A stretch of 64,000 nt of DNA from Nocardia vinacea NBRC 16497. Its GTDB lineage: Bacteria > Actinomycetota > Actinomycetes > Mycobacteriales > Mycobacteriaceae. Position 1 is the first letter of the stretch, and every line of letters begins with the position of its first letter. The translations under genes and the position numbers were made by a program. Location of the stretch: NCBI RefSeq assembly GCF_000308835.1, contig NZ_BAGN01000182.1:186001-250000 (forward strand), written 5' to 3'. The notes beneath the pieces were generated by a model. That model made no database searches, had not been told where the DNA came from, and was given only the letters and a program-made list of their open reading frames with translations. Shown here one piece after another: positions 16,090-23,465 of the stretch.

Positions 16090-16797
16090 GTGATCACAGT
16101 GGCGAGTTGGAATGTCCTGCACCGCGTGCACGCGGAGAATTGGGACCCCGATATCGCGACCCGCTGGCCCGATGAGGCGGCGCGCATCGCCGCGGTGACC
16201 GCCTGGATCGCCGAACGACCCGAACAAGTCATCGCGCTACAGGAGGTCAGCGGCGACCAACTGGCAAGTCTGCGATCAGCATTGTCCGACAAGGACATCC
16301 ACACATTGCGGTACCCACGCATCCCACGGCCGCGCAATGGAACCACCCCGCTGCAAGATCCCACCGAACATCTCGTCCTCGTCCTCGACGAACCGGGCCG
16401 AGAAATCGTGGCCGAATCCTTCGAAAACGATCCCGGCAAGGGCGCACTCGCCGTCGAAACTGCCGGCATGGTCATCGTGGCAACCCACGTGACCGGCGAT
16501 CCGCGCCGCGCCGGCCAGCTGACCCGATTGGCCGAACTCGCCGCACCGGATCGGGCGACGGTACTACTCGGCGACTTCAATATCGACAGCACTACTGTGG
16601 CCTCCGCACTCGGCCCCGACTTCACCATGGCCGACCTGCCACCCGCCTCCGCACCAACCCGTCCGCGCATATCGGGCACCAAATCGCAGTTCATCGACCA
16701 TGTGATCGTGCGCGGCACGACCGTGCGGGATGCCACGGTCCTGGCCGTCGACGGCCGCTCCGACCACAATTTCGTCCGCGCGACCATCACCGGATAG
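16090..16797 (+). CDS. Endonuclease/exonuclease/phosphatase-family protein
   Basis: Protein of 235 residues with the EEP metal-dependent hydrolase fold. Motifs in order are ASWNVLH (Asn metal ligand), ALQEVS (catalytic Glu), ATHVTGDPRRAGQL (an altered His motif), LLGDFNID (Asp/Asn pair) and GRSDHNFV (the SDH catalytic Asp-His). This supports a phosphodiesterase acting on nucleic acid or another phosphoester; the substrate is unknown. The start is GTG 16090, which lies inside a 12-bp palindrome CTGTGATCACAG (16088-16099), so the first codon may overlap an operator. No signal peptide is visible, so it is probably cytoplasmic. Confidence 0.85.
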   Translation: MITVASWNVLHRVHAENWDPDIATRWPDEAARIAAVTAWIAERPEQVIALQEVSGDQLASLRSALSDKDIHTLRYPRIPRPRNGTTPLQDPTEHLVLVLDEPGREIVAESFENDPGKGALAVETAGMVIVATHVTGDPRRAGQLTRLAELAAPDRATVLLGDFNIDSTTVASALGPDFTMADLPPASAPTRPRISGTKSQFIDHVIVRGTTVRDATVLAVDGRSDHNFVRATITG

Positions 16798-16801
16798 CGA
16801 G

Positions 16802-17176
16802 CTATCGTCCTCCGGCGCGCCACAGCCAGCGCCAGCGCGGCAGCTCCGTGATCACCGTTAGCACCGCCAGCACACTGACGAGGACGGCGAGCCACACCGG
16901 CCAGGCCACCCAGGCGGCGACGACCGCCGCAACCAGTTGCAGCACCACCAGTGCAATCGTGCCCCAGCCGGGCACGGCTACCAGCACCTGCTTCTTGTCA
17001 CCGGGCGTGGCGAACACAGTGGGCAGCCCGATCAGTACAACTACCGACAGCACCGCCAGCACAACCGAATGTCCGGCCAGCGCCCATGGCGTCGCGATCC
17101 AGGCGATGAGTTCGGTCGTAAAACGCAGTACCGCCGCGATTCGGCCCTGACCTGTGAGATTCGGCGATTCGGACAC
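16802..17176 (-). CDS. DUF2568 (YrdB-like) small membrane protein
   Basis: Integral membrane protein of 124 residues with about four helices, including WIATPWALAGHSVVLAVLSVVVLIG and LVVLQLVAAVVAAWVAWPVWLAVLV. The helix-loop pattern TELIAWIATPWAL followed by GLPTVFATPGDKK is that of the DUF2568 family, whose function is not known. GTG 17176 is chosen because everything upstream is low-complexity Arg/Ser-rich and overlaps a hairpin. It converges on the EEP gene with four bases between stops. Confidence 0.8.
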   Translation of the reverse strand: MSESPNLTGQGRIAAVLRFTTELIAWIATPWALAGHSVVLAVLSVVVLIGLPTVFATPGDKKQVLVAVPGWGTIALVVLQLVAAVVAAWVAWPVWLAVLVSVLAVLTVITELPRWRWLWRAGGR

Positions 17177-17213
17177 GGTTGTAAGCGTGTCATGCGATCG
17201 GTCCGGACGCAGG

Positions 17214-17253
17214 GTGAAGCCCCGGGCCGAAGGGGAATGGTCCGGGGCTTCAC
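17214..17253 (-). terminator. Stem-loop after the response-regulator gene
   Basis: A perfect 12-bp stem, GTGAAGCCCCGG (17214-17225) with CCGGGGCTTCAC (17242-17253), lies between the two-component operon and DUF2568 on the minus strand. There is no clear T tract, so it may act as a weak terminator or an mRNA 3'-end structure. Confidence 0.5.
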
Positions 17254-17352
17254 TGGAGATTATCGCGCGAACCGGTGCGCGAGTTAACCGCGCGCAATGG
17301 CGTGTCACGCAAGTCGAGCGGCGGCAGCGGTGCCTGCGCGGAAGCACGCCCA

Positions 17353-18015
17353 CTAGCCGCCGTGCGGGGGGACGAGGCCGTGCTTGTGTGCGTAGACGAC
17401 AGCGTGAATGCGGTCGCGCACACCGAGTTTCGCGAGTACCCGGGATACGTGTGTTTTGACCGTCTCTTCGCCGACGCCGAGTGCCGCGGCGATCTCGGCA
17501 TTGCTGCGCGCATCGGCCAAGAGCAGCAACACTTCTCGCTCGCGCACGGTGAGTTGTTCCACCTCGGGCCGGGTGTCGGGCGGGGCGAGCGTGCCCGCGA
17601 ACCGGGATATCAACCGTCGGGTCATCGACGGATCGATCAGGGCGTCACCACGGGCCGCGATCCGGATGGCGGCCACCAATTCCTCCGGTGGCAGGCTTTT
17701 CAAGAAGAACCCGCTGGCTCCCGCCTGCAGTGCGCGGTAGAGGTTGGCATCGCTGTCGTAGGTGGTGAGTACGAGGACACGGGTGCCGCCCGCCGCGACA
17801 ATCGCCGCGGTGGCCGCGAGTCCGTCCAGCTTCGGCATGCGCACATCCAGAATCGCGACGTCCGGGCGCAGCCGGGCGGTTTCGGTGATGGCGCTGCGGC
17901 CGTCGCCGACCTCGGCGACGCATTCGAGATCGGTCTGACTGTCCACGACCGCACGCAGTCCGGAGCGGAACATGCTGTGGTCGTCGGCGATCAATACGCG
18001 GACCGGTGCGTTCAC
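17353..18015 (-). CDS. NarL/LuxR-family response regulator
   Basis: DNA-binding response regulator of 220 residues. The receiver has the acidic pair in VLIADDHSMFR, the phosphoacceptor Asp in DVAILDVRMPKLDG, the switch Thr in LVLTTYDSD and the Lys in FFLKSLPPEE. The C-terminal LuxR helix-turn-helix is LTVREREVLLLLADARSNAEIAAALGVGEETVKTHVSRVLAKLGVRDR. GTG 18015 is the start because it forms a GTGA overlap with the kinase stop, so the pair is translationally coupled. The regulated genes are not evident. Confidence 0.95.
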   Translation of the reverse strand: MNAPVRVLIADDHSMFRSGLRAVVDSQTDLECVAEVGDGRSAITETARLRPDVAILDVRMPKLDGLAATAAIVAAGGTRVLVLTTYDSDANLYRALQAGASGFFLKSLPPEELVAAIRIAARGDALIDPSMTRRLISRFAGTLAPPDTRPEVEQLTVREREVLLLLADARSNAEIAAALGVGEETVKTHVSRVLAKLGVRDRIHAVVYAHKHGLVPPHGG

Positions 18016-19202
18016 GAACCTCCGATCGGCAGGGAAACCCTGGTGTGCCAATGGTTTTGCGCGCCGTCCGGACCGAATCGCACTTCGCCGCCGAATAATT
18101 CGGCACGTTGGCGAATACCGCTGAGGCCACGATGCTCCGCTGTATCGCCCACTGCGGCGGTGTCGGCGAGCGGATTGATCGACTCCAGCACCACCCGGTT
18201 CGGCTGATAGTCCACGATCAGCTGTGCGTGCGCGCCGTCACCGTGGCGCAGCGCATTGGTCAGCATCTCCTGCACGATGCGATACAGCGTCAGGTTCAGC
18301 GAATCCGGGAGCTCGACGGCCGCACCGCGCACGGTGAATTCAACAGCCAGACCGGCCGCGCGCACCCGCTCCAGCAGATCCTCGATATCGGCGAGTCCGG
18401 GCTGTCGCTGGCCGTCCTCCTCGCGCCCGTGTAGCAGATCGAGCTGGCGGCGCAGGTCGACCATGGCCGCGCGGCTACTCGATTCCACCGCGGTCAGCGA
18501 TCGAGTGGCGGCGGCATTCCCGGTGTCGGCCATGGCGATTCGGGCCGCACCGGCGTGGATGCCGATGGCGCTGACGTGATGGGAGATCACATCGTGCAGA
18601 TCCCTGGCAATGGCGGCGCGTTCCTCGGCGACGGCGCGGGCGAGTGCGGTCCGCTGCTCCTGTTCGCGCAATTTGGCCTGCTGCTCGAGATCGGCGATGT
18701 ACGCGCCCCGCGCTGCCGTATACCGGCCGACCAGCCACGGCACCACGCCGACCGATACCGTCGACGCCAGCAGCAGCCGCCAATCGTGCGCGGTATTGCT
18801 GCTGATCAGCAGATGCGCGCTCGCGAAGCCCGCGGACATCGTGCATACGGTCAGCACCGATTTCGGACCGACCATCCAGGCGCCCGCCCGATATCCCGCC
18901 ACCAGGAATCCGACATCGGCGAAGCGTGCGGCGAAGCCGTGCCGGTGCAGCATCAGGGCCTCGGCCAGTCGCAGCGCCACCTGGATCAAGGCCACGGCAC
19001 CGGCGGTGCGCGGCGGCGCGGCCAGTGCCAGATCGGCCGCGACGATGGCGATCAGCACCGCGGTGGCCTGCCACGGGGCCACCGAGAAAATGCCGTTCAA
19101 CGTCAACATCGCGGCATCGATCGCCGCGGCCACCCCCGCGACCACCAGCGATTGGCGGGCCAGCGATCTGCTCACATCCAACAGTTCGCACCACCTTCGC
19201 AC
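18012..19202 (-). CDS. Two-component sensor histidine kinase, NarL-partner (HisKA_3) type
   Basis: Membrane sensor kinase of up to 396 residues. The first ~170 residues hold about five or six hydrophobic helices with short loops and no large extracytoplasmic domain, so it probably senses a membrane or intramembrane signal. A short coiled linker (ADLEQQAKLREQEQRTALARAVAEERAAIA) leads to the phosphoacceptor His in ARDLHDVISHHVSAIGIHAG. The ATPase domain has the N-box EMLTNALRHGDG and a G-box-like GLSGIRQRAELFGGEV. The start is uncertain between GTG 19202 and GTG 19175; neither has a strong ribosome site. It is coupled to the downstream regulator. Confidence 0.92.
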   Translation of the reverse strand: MRRWCELLDVSRSLARQSLVVAGVAAAIDAAMLTLNGIFSVAPWQATAVLIAIVAADLALAAPPRTAGAVALIQVALRLAEALMLHRHGFAARFADVGFLVAGYRAGAWMVGPKSVLTVCTMSAGFASAHLLISSNTAHDWRLLLASTVSVGVVPWLVGRYTAARGAYIADLEQQAKLREQEQRTALARAVAEERAAIARDLHDVISHHVSAIGIHAGAARIAMADTGNAAATRSLTAVESSSRAAMVDLRRQLDLLHGREEDGQRQPGLADIEDLLERVRAAGLAVEFTVRGAAVELPDSLNLTLYRIVQEMLTNALRHGDGAHAQLIVDYQPNRVVLESINPLADTAAVGDTAEHRGLSGIRQRAELFGGEVRFGPDGAQNHWHTRVSLPIGGS

Positions 19203-19390
19203 AGTCCGGGTCGAGCCGTCCGCGGGCGATCCTACCCAGCGTTCGCCCGTATTCCTCGGACCGAACTCTGCCCGGGCGCCAGCCGCGGCACATCCCCCGC
19301 CCGGGGGATCGCGAATCCCTCGTCAGCGCGATGTTTGCCCAGGCCAGCGCCCGTAACGTGGCGGTGAAGCAGCAGAGCGGAGGAGCCATC

Positions 19391-20290
19391 GTGATCGGTG
19401 CGCAGCTATTCATCTACGCCATACCGGCGTTCGCCGTACTCATGTTCGTGGAGTGGATCGACTATCGCCGCGATCCGGATCGCCCGGCCAACGGCCACTC
19501 CGGACGCGATATGGCCTCCAATATCACCACCTACCTGCTCGGCCGATTCCTGAAGCCGGTGCTGCAGTATCTGATTCCGTTCTCGGCGGTGGTAGTCGCG
19601 GCCGCGATCACTCCGCTGCACCTGTCGCCGACCACATGGTGGGTGTGGGTGCTCGGCCTGGTGGTCACCGACTTCTGCTATTACTGGGCCCACCGCGCCG
19701 ACCATCGGGTCCGGCTGCTGTGGACCGCGCACAGCGTCCACCACTCCAGTCAGTACTTCAATCTGTCCACCGCCATCCGCCTGCCGTGGGTGCATCCGGC
19801 GGCCACCATCGTGCGCGGATTCGCTTGGGTACCAGCGGCTTTGATCGGCATGCCCGCGTGGATGATCTTCCTGCTGCAGACCATCGGGCTGCTCTATCAG
19901 TTCCCGATCCACACCCAGCGCATCCGGACCCTGCCGCGCCCGATCGAGTTCCTGTTCAACACCCCGGCTCATCACCGCATCCACCACGGTTCGAATCAGC
20001 CGTATATCGATAAGAACTACGGCGGAGTCTTCATCATCTGGGACCGGCTCTTCGGCAGCTTCGCCGCGGAGAGCGAACCCATCCGCTACGGCCTCACCAA
20101 GAACATCGGCACCGATAATCCGCTGAAGGTGAACTATCACGAGCTCGGTGCGCTGATCAGCGATGTGCGCCATGCGAATACCTGGCGTGGGCGGCTCGGT
20201 TACATCTTCGGCCCGCCCGGTTGGTCCGAAGCGGCACAGGCCGACGAGGTCGTACCCGAACCAGCGCGCGAGGGATCGATCGCCGCATAG
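19391..20290 (+). CDS. Sterol desaturase / fatty-acid hydroxylase superfamily protein
   Basis: Integral membrane di-iron protein of 299 residues. The three conserved His clusters are present: HRADH, HSVHH, and HHRIHH, the set used to bind two irons in C5-sterol desaturases, carotene and fatty-acid hydroxylases. Hydrophobic helices precede and separate the clusters. GTG 19391 is preferred because GGAGGA lies 7 bases upstream; an in-frame ATG at 19331 and a longer open frame lack this. Substrate is unknown; a lipid or terpenoid is likely. It stands alone, divergent from the two-component operon. Confidence 0.88.
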   Translation: MIGAQLFIYAIPAFAVLMFVEWIDYRRDPDRPANGHSGRDMASNITTYLLGRFLKPVLQYLIPFSAVVVAAAITPLHLSPTTWWVWVLGLVVTDFCYYWAHRADHRVRLLWTAHSVHHSSQYFNLSTAIRLPWVHPAATIVRGFAWVPAALIGMPAWMIFLLQTIGLLYQFPIHTQRIRTLPRPIEFLFNTPAHHRIHHGSNQPYIDKNYGGVFIIWDRLFGSFAAESEPIRYGLTKNIGTDNPLKVNYHELGALISDVRHANTWRGRLGYIFGPPGWSEAAQADEVVPEPAREGSIAA

Positions 20291-20304
20291 CTTCGTCATG
20301 ATGG

Positions 20305-20329
20305 CCGCGGCGGCTTACCGTCGCCGCGG
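20305..20329. terminator. Bidirectional GC-rich stem-loop
   Basis: CCGCGGCG (20305-20312) pairs with CGCCGCGG (20322-20329) around a 9-base loop, in the 46-bp gap between convergent genes. There is no T tract, so it is only a probable shared terminator. Confidence 0.5.
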
Positions 20330-20336
20330 ACCACCG

Positions 20337-21143
20337 CTAGATCGAATGAATGAATATGCGGATGGCGGTGATTCGTCGACTGTCGGGGGCGAAGTCGATG
20401 AAGGCGACACCCTGGGCCGATTCCAGTCGGACGCTGGCACTCACCGTTCGGCCCGCGGCGATCAGCTTGTCCCACTGCATATTCCGAGCCCGATTGGTGA
20501 ACTCCTCCAGCGAAATCCTGGTTCCGGCTGGGAGTTCGATAATCGTGCGCTCGCTGAGCAGGCGACGAACCCGCGAGATATCCGTGGCTGCCGCGGCCGA
20601 GAACACCTGGGCCGCAGCACGTTTGCCCGATCGGCCGATACCGCGCAGTGCCTGCATCATGCCGAGCATGCCGTCGAAGCCTTGATTCGCGATCAGCTGC
20701 GGACCCAATTTCAGTGCCGCGCCGAGTCCGGGCAGTCCGGTGCGCAGTAACTGCACGATCATGGCGGCCAGCTCCCAATGAGCGGCCAGCCGGGTGATCT
20801 TCCAGACGCCGTCTTCCTCGACGAGGTCGTAGCGCAGGTGCATGGGCACCGCGACGGTGGCGCCGGTCGACATGGTGGTACGGATCAGCAGGTCGCGGAC
20901 CACTGTGGACAGGCCGACGAAGTCGTGGTCGACCCGGAAGGCGATGGTGTTGGGGCCGATGAAGGTGTCGTAGAACCGTTCGATCGCCGCGCGGCCGATA
21001 TGCGGGCGGGAACCGACCGGATCATTGACGGTGGCATCGGCGGTGAACAGGTCGACCCAGGCCGCCTTGTCGTGCGCCGTCACCGCACGCGGTGACGCCT
21101 GCACGGCCGCGATCAGGTCCTTGGCTGTGGAATCCAGCGGCAT
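20337..21143 (-). CDS. NTF2/SnoaL-like protein
   Basis: Protein of 268 residues with two apparent NTF2-like (ketosteroid-isomerase fold) halves: the first includes AHDKAAWVDLFTADATVNDPVGSRPHIGRAAIERFYDTFI and DGVWKITRLAAHWE; the second, weaker half ends in RRITAIRIFIHSI. AGGAGG lies 7 bases before ATG 21143, which is preferred to the adjacent GTG at 21146. It is divergent from a steroid 5-alpha-reductase-like gene, with a KstR-type operator between them, so a role in steroid or sterol-derived lipid metabolism is plausible. Catalytic residues were not identified. Confidence 0.75.
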   Translation of the reverse strand: MPLDSTAKDLIAAVQASPRAVTAHDKAAWVDLFTADATVNDPVGSRPHIGRAAIERFYDTFIGPNTIAFRVDHDFVGLSTVVRDLLIRTTMSTGATVAVPMHLRYDLVEEDGVWKITRLAAHWELAAMIVQLLRTGLPGLGAALKLGPQLIANQGFDGMLGMMQALRGIGRSGKRAAAQVFSAAAATDISRVRRLLSERTIIELPAGTRISLEEFTNRARNMQWDKLIAAGRTVSASVRLESAQGVAFIDFAPDSRRITAIRIFIHSI

Positions 21144-21174
21144 CACAATTCCTCCTAGCTACTGCGTCACATGG

Positions 21175-21188
21175 TAGAACATGTTCTA
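21175..21188. promoter_or_regulatory. KstR-type operator
   Basis: TAGAACATGTTCTA is a perfect 14-bp palindrome and fits the published KstR consensus TnnAACnnGTTnnA at every fixed position. KstR is the TetR repressor of sterol side-chain and upper-ring catabolism in mycobacteria and rhodococci. It lies 32 bp upstream of the NTF2-like ATG and 57 bp upstream of the 5-alpha-reductase-like ATG, so it could control both. Confidence 0.7.
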
Positions 21189-21245
21189 ATTTCGGCGCCG
21201 AGGGTTCGGTAAGAAGTGTCGGCGCCCTGCTCGACAAGGACGCCT

Positions 21246-22037
21246 ATGGACTGGTACACCGGCAACACCGCCTACGACACCGTGCTGACGATCGGCTTCG
21301 CGTTCGCGGCATTCGTGCTGATCGGCGGCCTTTTCGCACAGAGTCCCTACGGCCGTTTCGGCACCACCGGGATGGGCTTCAACCTCAATCCGAAGCTCGG
21401 CTGGTGGTTGATGGAGATTCCCGCGACGGTGGTCTTCGCGGTGTTCTATCTAACCGGCCCCGATCGCTTCGAGCCGACCGCGCTGATGCTCGCGGCCATC
21501 TGGCTGCTGCACTACGGCAATCGCGGCTGGTTCTTCCCGCTGTCGATCCGACAGGTCCCGGGCAAGCGCAGCAGCTTCAATGTGTCGGTGATCGCCGCGG
21601 GCATGTTCGTCACAGCGCTGCACGGCTACCTCAACGGCGCCCTCTTCAGCCACGACTACCTGCACCAATACGGCACCGACTGGCTGATCGATCCGCGCTT
21701 CCTGACCGGTCTGGTCATCTACCTCGGCGGCTTCGCACTGCTGGTCAGCTCCGAATCGATCGTGCGCAATCTGCGCGATAAGGACAATCCGGGTGCGACC
21801 GAATACCGCATCCCGCGCGGCGCGGGCTTCCGCTTCGTCAGCAGCCCCGCTTATCTCGCCGAGCTGATCGCCTGGGCCGGGTTCGCCCTGCTCACCTGGT
21901 CCCTGGCGGGTGTGGTGATCTTCTTGATCACCGCGGGGAATCTGGTGCCGCGCGCCTTTGCCACGCACAAGTGGTATCGCGAGAAGTTCGCCGACTATCC
22001 GGCCGATCGAAAGGCTTTGATTCCCTTCGTTATCTAA
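21246..22037 (+). CDS. Steroid 5-alpha-reductase-family membrane protein
   Basis: Integral membrane protein of 263 residues with six or seven helices. The C-terminal third carries the family pattern GAGFRFVSSPAYLAELIAWAGFALLTW, then NLVPRAFATHKWYREKFADYP, the NADPH-contacting region of 3-oxo-5-alpha-steroid 4-dehydrogenases, and an LLHYGNRGWFFPL motif in the middle. The reaction would be reduction of a 4-ene of a 3-oxosteroid or an enoyl lipid. The ATG at 21246 matches the N-terminal helix; an upstream extension to 21216 has no ribosome site. A KstR-like operator lies upstream. Confidence 0.85.
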   Translation: MDWYTGNTAYDTVLTIGFAFAAFVLIGGLFAQSPYGRFGTTGMGFNLNPKLGWWLMEIPATVVFAVFYLTGPDRFEPTALMLAAIWLLHYGNRGWFFPLSIRQVPGKRSSFNVSVIAAGMFVTALHGYLNGALFSHDYLHQYGTDWLIDPRFLTGLVIYLGGFALLVSSESIVRNLRDKDNPGATEYRIPRGAGFRFVSSPAYLAELIAWAGFALLTWSLAGVVIFLITAGNLVPRAFATHKWYREKFADYPADRKALIPFVI

Positions 22038-22053
22038 AGGGTCATACAGTGAC

Positions 22054-22881
22054 GTGATGGCCATCATCGATGCGTGGGCCCAGCATCCGACGGTACGGCT
22101 GCTCCAGCACGAAATGCTGGACTCGCTGCGCCGCTGGACCGGTGACACCATCCCGGACCAGCCGCCGCCCGTCTCCATGACGCTCGCCGCCATGGACGCA
22201 GGCGGCGTCGATACCGCATTGACCAGCGCCTGGTACGGGCCGGAGGGCGTGTTGATCTCCAACGACGAGGTGGCCGGATTCGTCGCGGAATCCGGTGGAC
22301 GCTTGGTCGGCGTCGCATCAGTGGACCTACGCAAACCGATGGTCGCGGTGCGCGAACTCCGTCGTGCGGTCACCGAGCTCGGGATGAAGGCGCTGCGGAT
22401 CGTGCCGTGGCTGTGGGGCCTGCCGCCGAACGACCGGCGCTACTACCCGCTCTACGCCGAATGCGTCGATCTGGGAATTCCGTTCTGTACACAGGTCGGG
22501 CACACCGGCCCGCTGCGCACCTCCGAAACCGGCCGCCCGATCCCATATCTCGACGATGTCGCACTGGAGTTCCCCGAACTTGTCATCGTCGGCGGGCACA
22601 TCGGCTATCCGTGGACCACCGAAATGATCGCGATGGCAACGAAATACCCGAACGTGTACATCGACACCTCCGCCTACACGGTGCGCAGATACCCACCCGA
22701 GCTGGTGGCCTACCTGAAGTCCCACGGCCGCGGCAAGGTCCTCTTCGGCACCAACTACCCGATGATCCCGCCACAGCGCGCCCTGGCAGGCCTCGACGAC
22801 CTCGCCCTCGACGACGAATGCCGCGACCTGTTCCTCTCCGGCAACGCCACCCGCGTCTTCGGCTTAGCCGAGCCCGACTAA
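22054..22881 (+). CDS. Amidohydrolase-2 family metal-dependent hydrolase or decarboxylase
   Basis: TIM-barrel protein of 275 residues of the amidohydrolase-2 (ACMSD-like) class. It starts with IIDAWAQHP in place of the usual DxHxH motif, so the first metal pair is altered; later elements remain: PFCTQVGHTGP (His), VIVGGHIGYPWTTEMI (His), NVYIDTSAY, and VLFGTNYPM, where the usual catalytic Asp (GSDYP) is replaced by Thr-Asn. The changed metal ligands make a conventional hydrolase doubtful. Start is GTG 22054 or ATG 22057. It lies 16 bp after the 5-alpha-reductase-like gene and may share its transcript. Its 3' end overlaps the convergent DUF2231 gene by 18 bp. Confidence 0.82.
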   Translation: MMAIIDAWAQHPTVRLLQHEMLDSLRRWTGDTIPDQPPPVSMTLAAMDAGGVDTALTSAWYGPEGVLISNDEVAGFVAESGGRLVGVASVDLRKPMVAVRELRRAVTELGMKALRIVPWLWGLPPNDRRYYPLYAECVDLGIPFCTQVGHTGPLRTSETGRPIPYLDDVALEFPELVIVGGHIGYPWTTEMIAMATKYPNVYIDTSAYTVRRYPPELVAYLKSHGRGKVLFGTNYPMIPPQRALAGLDDLALDDECRDLFLSGNATRVFGLAEPD

Positions 22882-23382
22882 CACTTCACGCATCCAATCG
22901 CTTTCAACGTGGCCTTGATCGAGACGAGCTCGAGCACCCCACACCGCATGCGAACCGGAGTCTCCGACCCGGTAGACCTGTGCGGTCGCCGCGGCGCCTG
23001 CGGCGATTGCCAATACCGCGGCCAGGACGGTGACCACACGACCCACTGGGCGTCCGCGCTCGTCGCGCAGGTGGATGATGATCAGCAGGGCGGTGACGAG
23101 CAGTAGTGGCACCACGAAGTAGATCATCGTGTTGCCGAGGTCGGCGTGCTTATCGATGGCGGGGGATCCGCCGAGCTTGCGCTGGAGCCACTCCCCTGCC
23201 TCGGTCGTCACCGGGGTGAGGGCTACGGTGATCGCGGCCAGGGTCGTGACCAGCCAGATCAGTCGACGACGGGCTGTGGGCCACACCGCGGACAGGATTA
23301 GCAGCACCGCGGTCAGCGGTACGAAGACCACGATGAGGTGCACCAGCAGTACGTGGGCGGGTAACCCGTTGATCGTCGACAT
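22864..23382 (-). CDS. DUF2231 membrane protein
   Basis: Protein of 172 residues with four transmembrane helices: the N-terminal LPAHVLLVHLIVVFVPLTAVLL, with the family's LPxHxLLVHxxVV pattern, then two middle helices around WLVTTLAAITVAL and MIYFVVPLLLVTALLIII, and VVTVLAAVLAIAAGAAATAQ. The family is often found near heme or redox proteins but has no settled function. ATG 23382 has AGGAG 6 bases upstream, which fixes the start. The C terminus ends in a short soluble tail rich in charged residues. Confidence 0.85.
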   Translation of the reverse strand: MSTINGLPAHVLLVHLIVVFVPLTAVLLILSAVWPTARRRLIWLVTTLAAITVALTPVTTEAGEWLQRKLGGSPAIDKHADLGNTMIYFVVPLLLVTALLIIIHLRDERGRPVGRVVTVLAAVLAIAAGAAATAQVYRVGDSGSHAVWGARARLDQGHVESDWMREVLVGLG

Positions 23383-23465
23383 GAGGCACTCCTGGAGTTC
23401 GTGACCGCGGCGGCGCTTGCGGCCCAAGTATCTCCATCACCTCACGGTTCAGCGCGGTACGCGGT

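Noticed and set aside
21175..21188. LexA/SOS box
   Set aside because: The palindrome has GAAC-AT-GTTC with a 2-bp centre, whereas the mycobacterial SOS box needs TCGAAC-N4-GTTCGA. The KstR consensus fits every fixed position.
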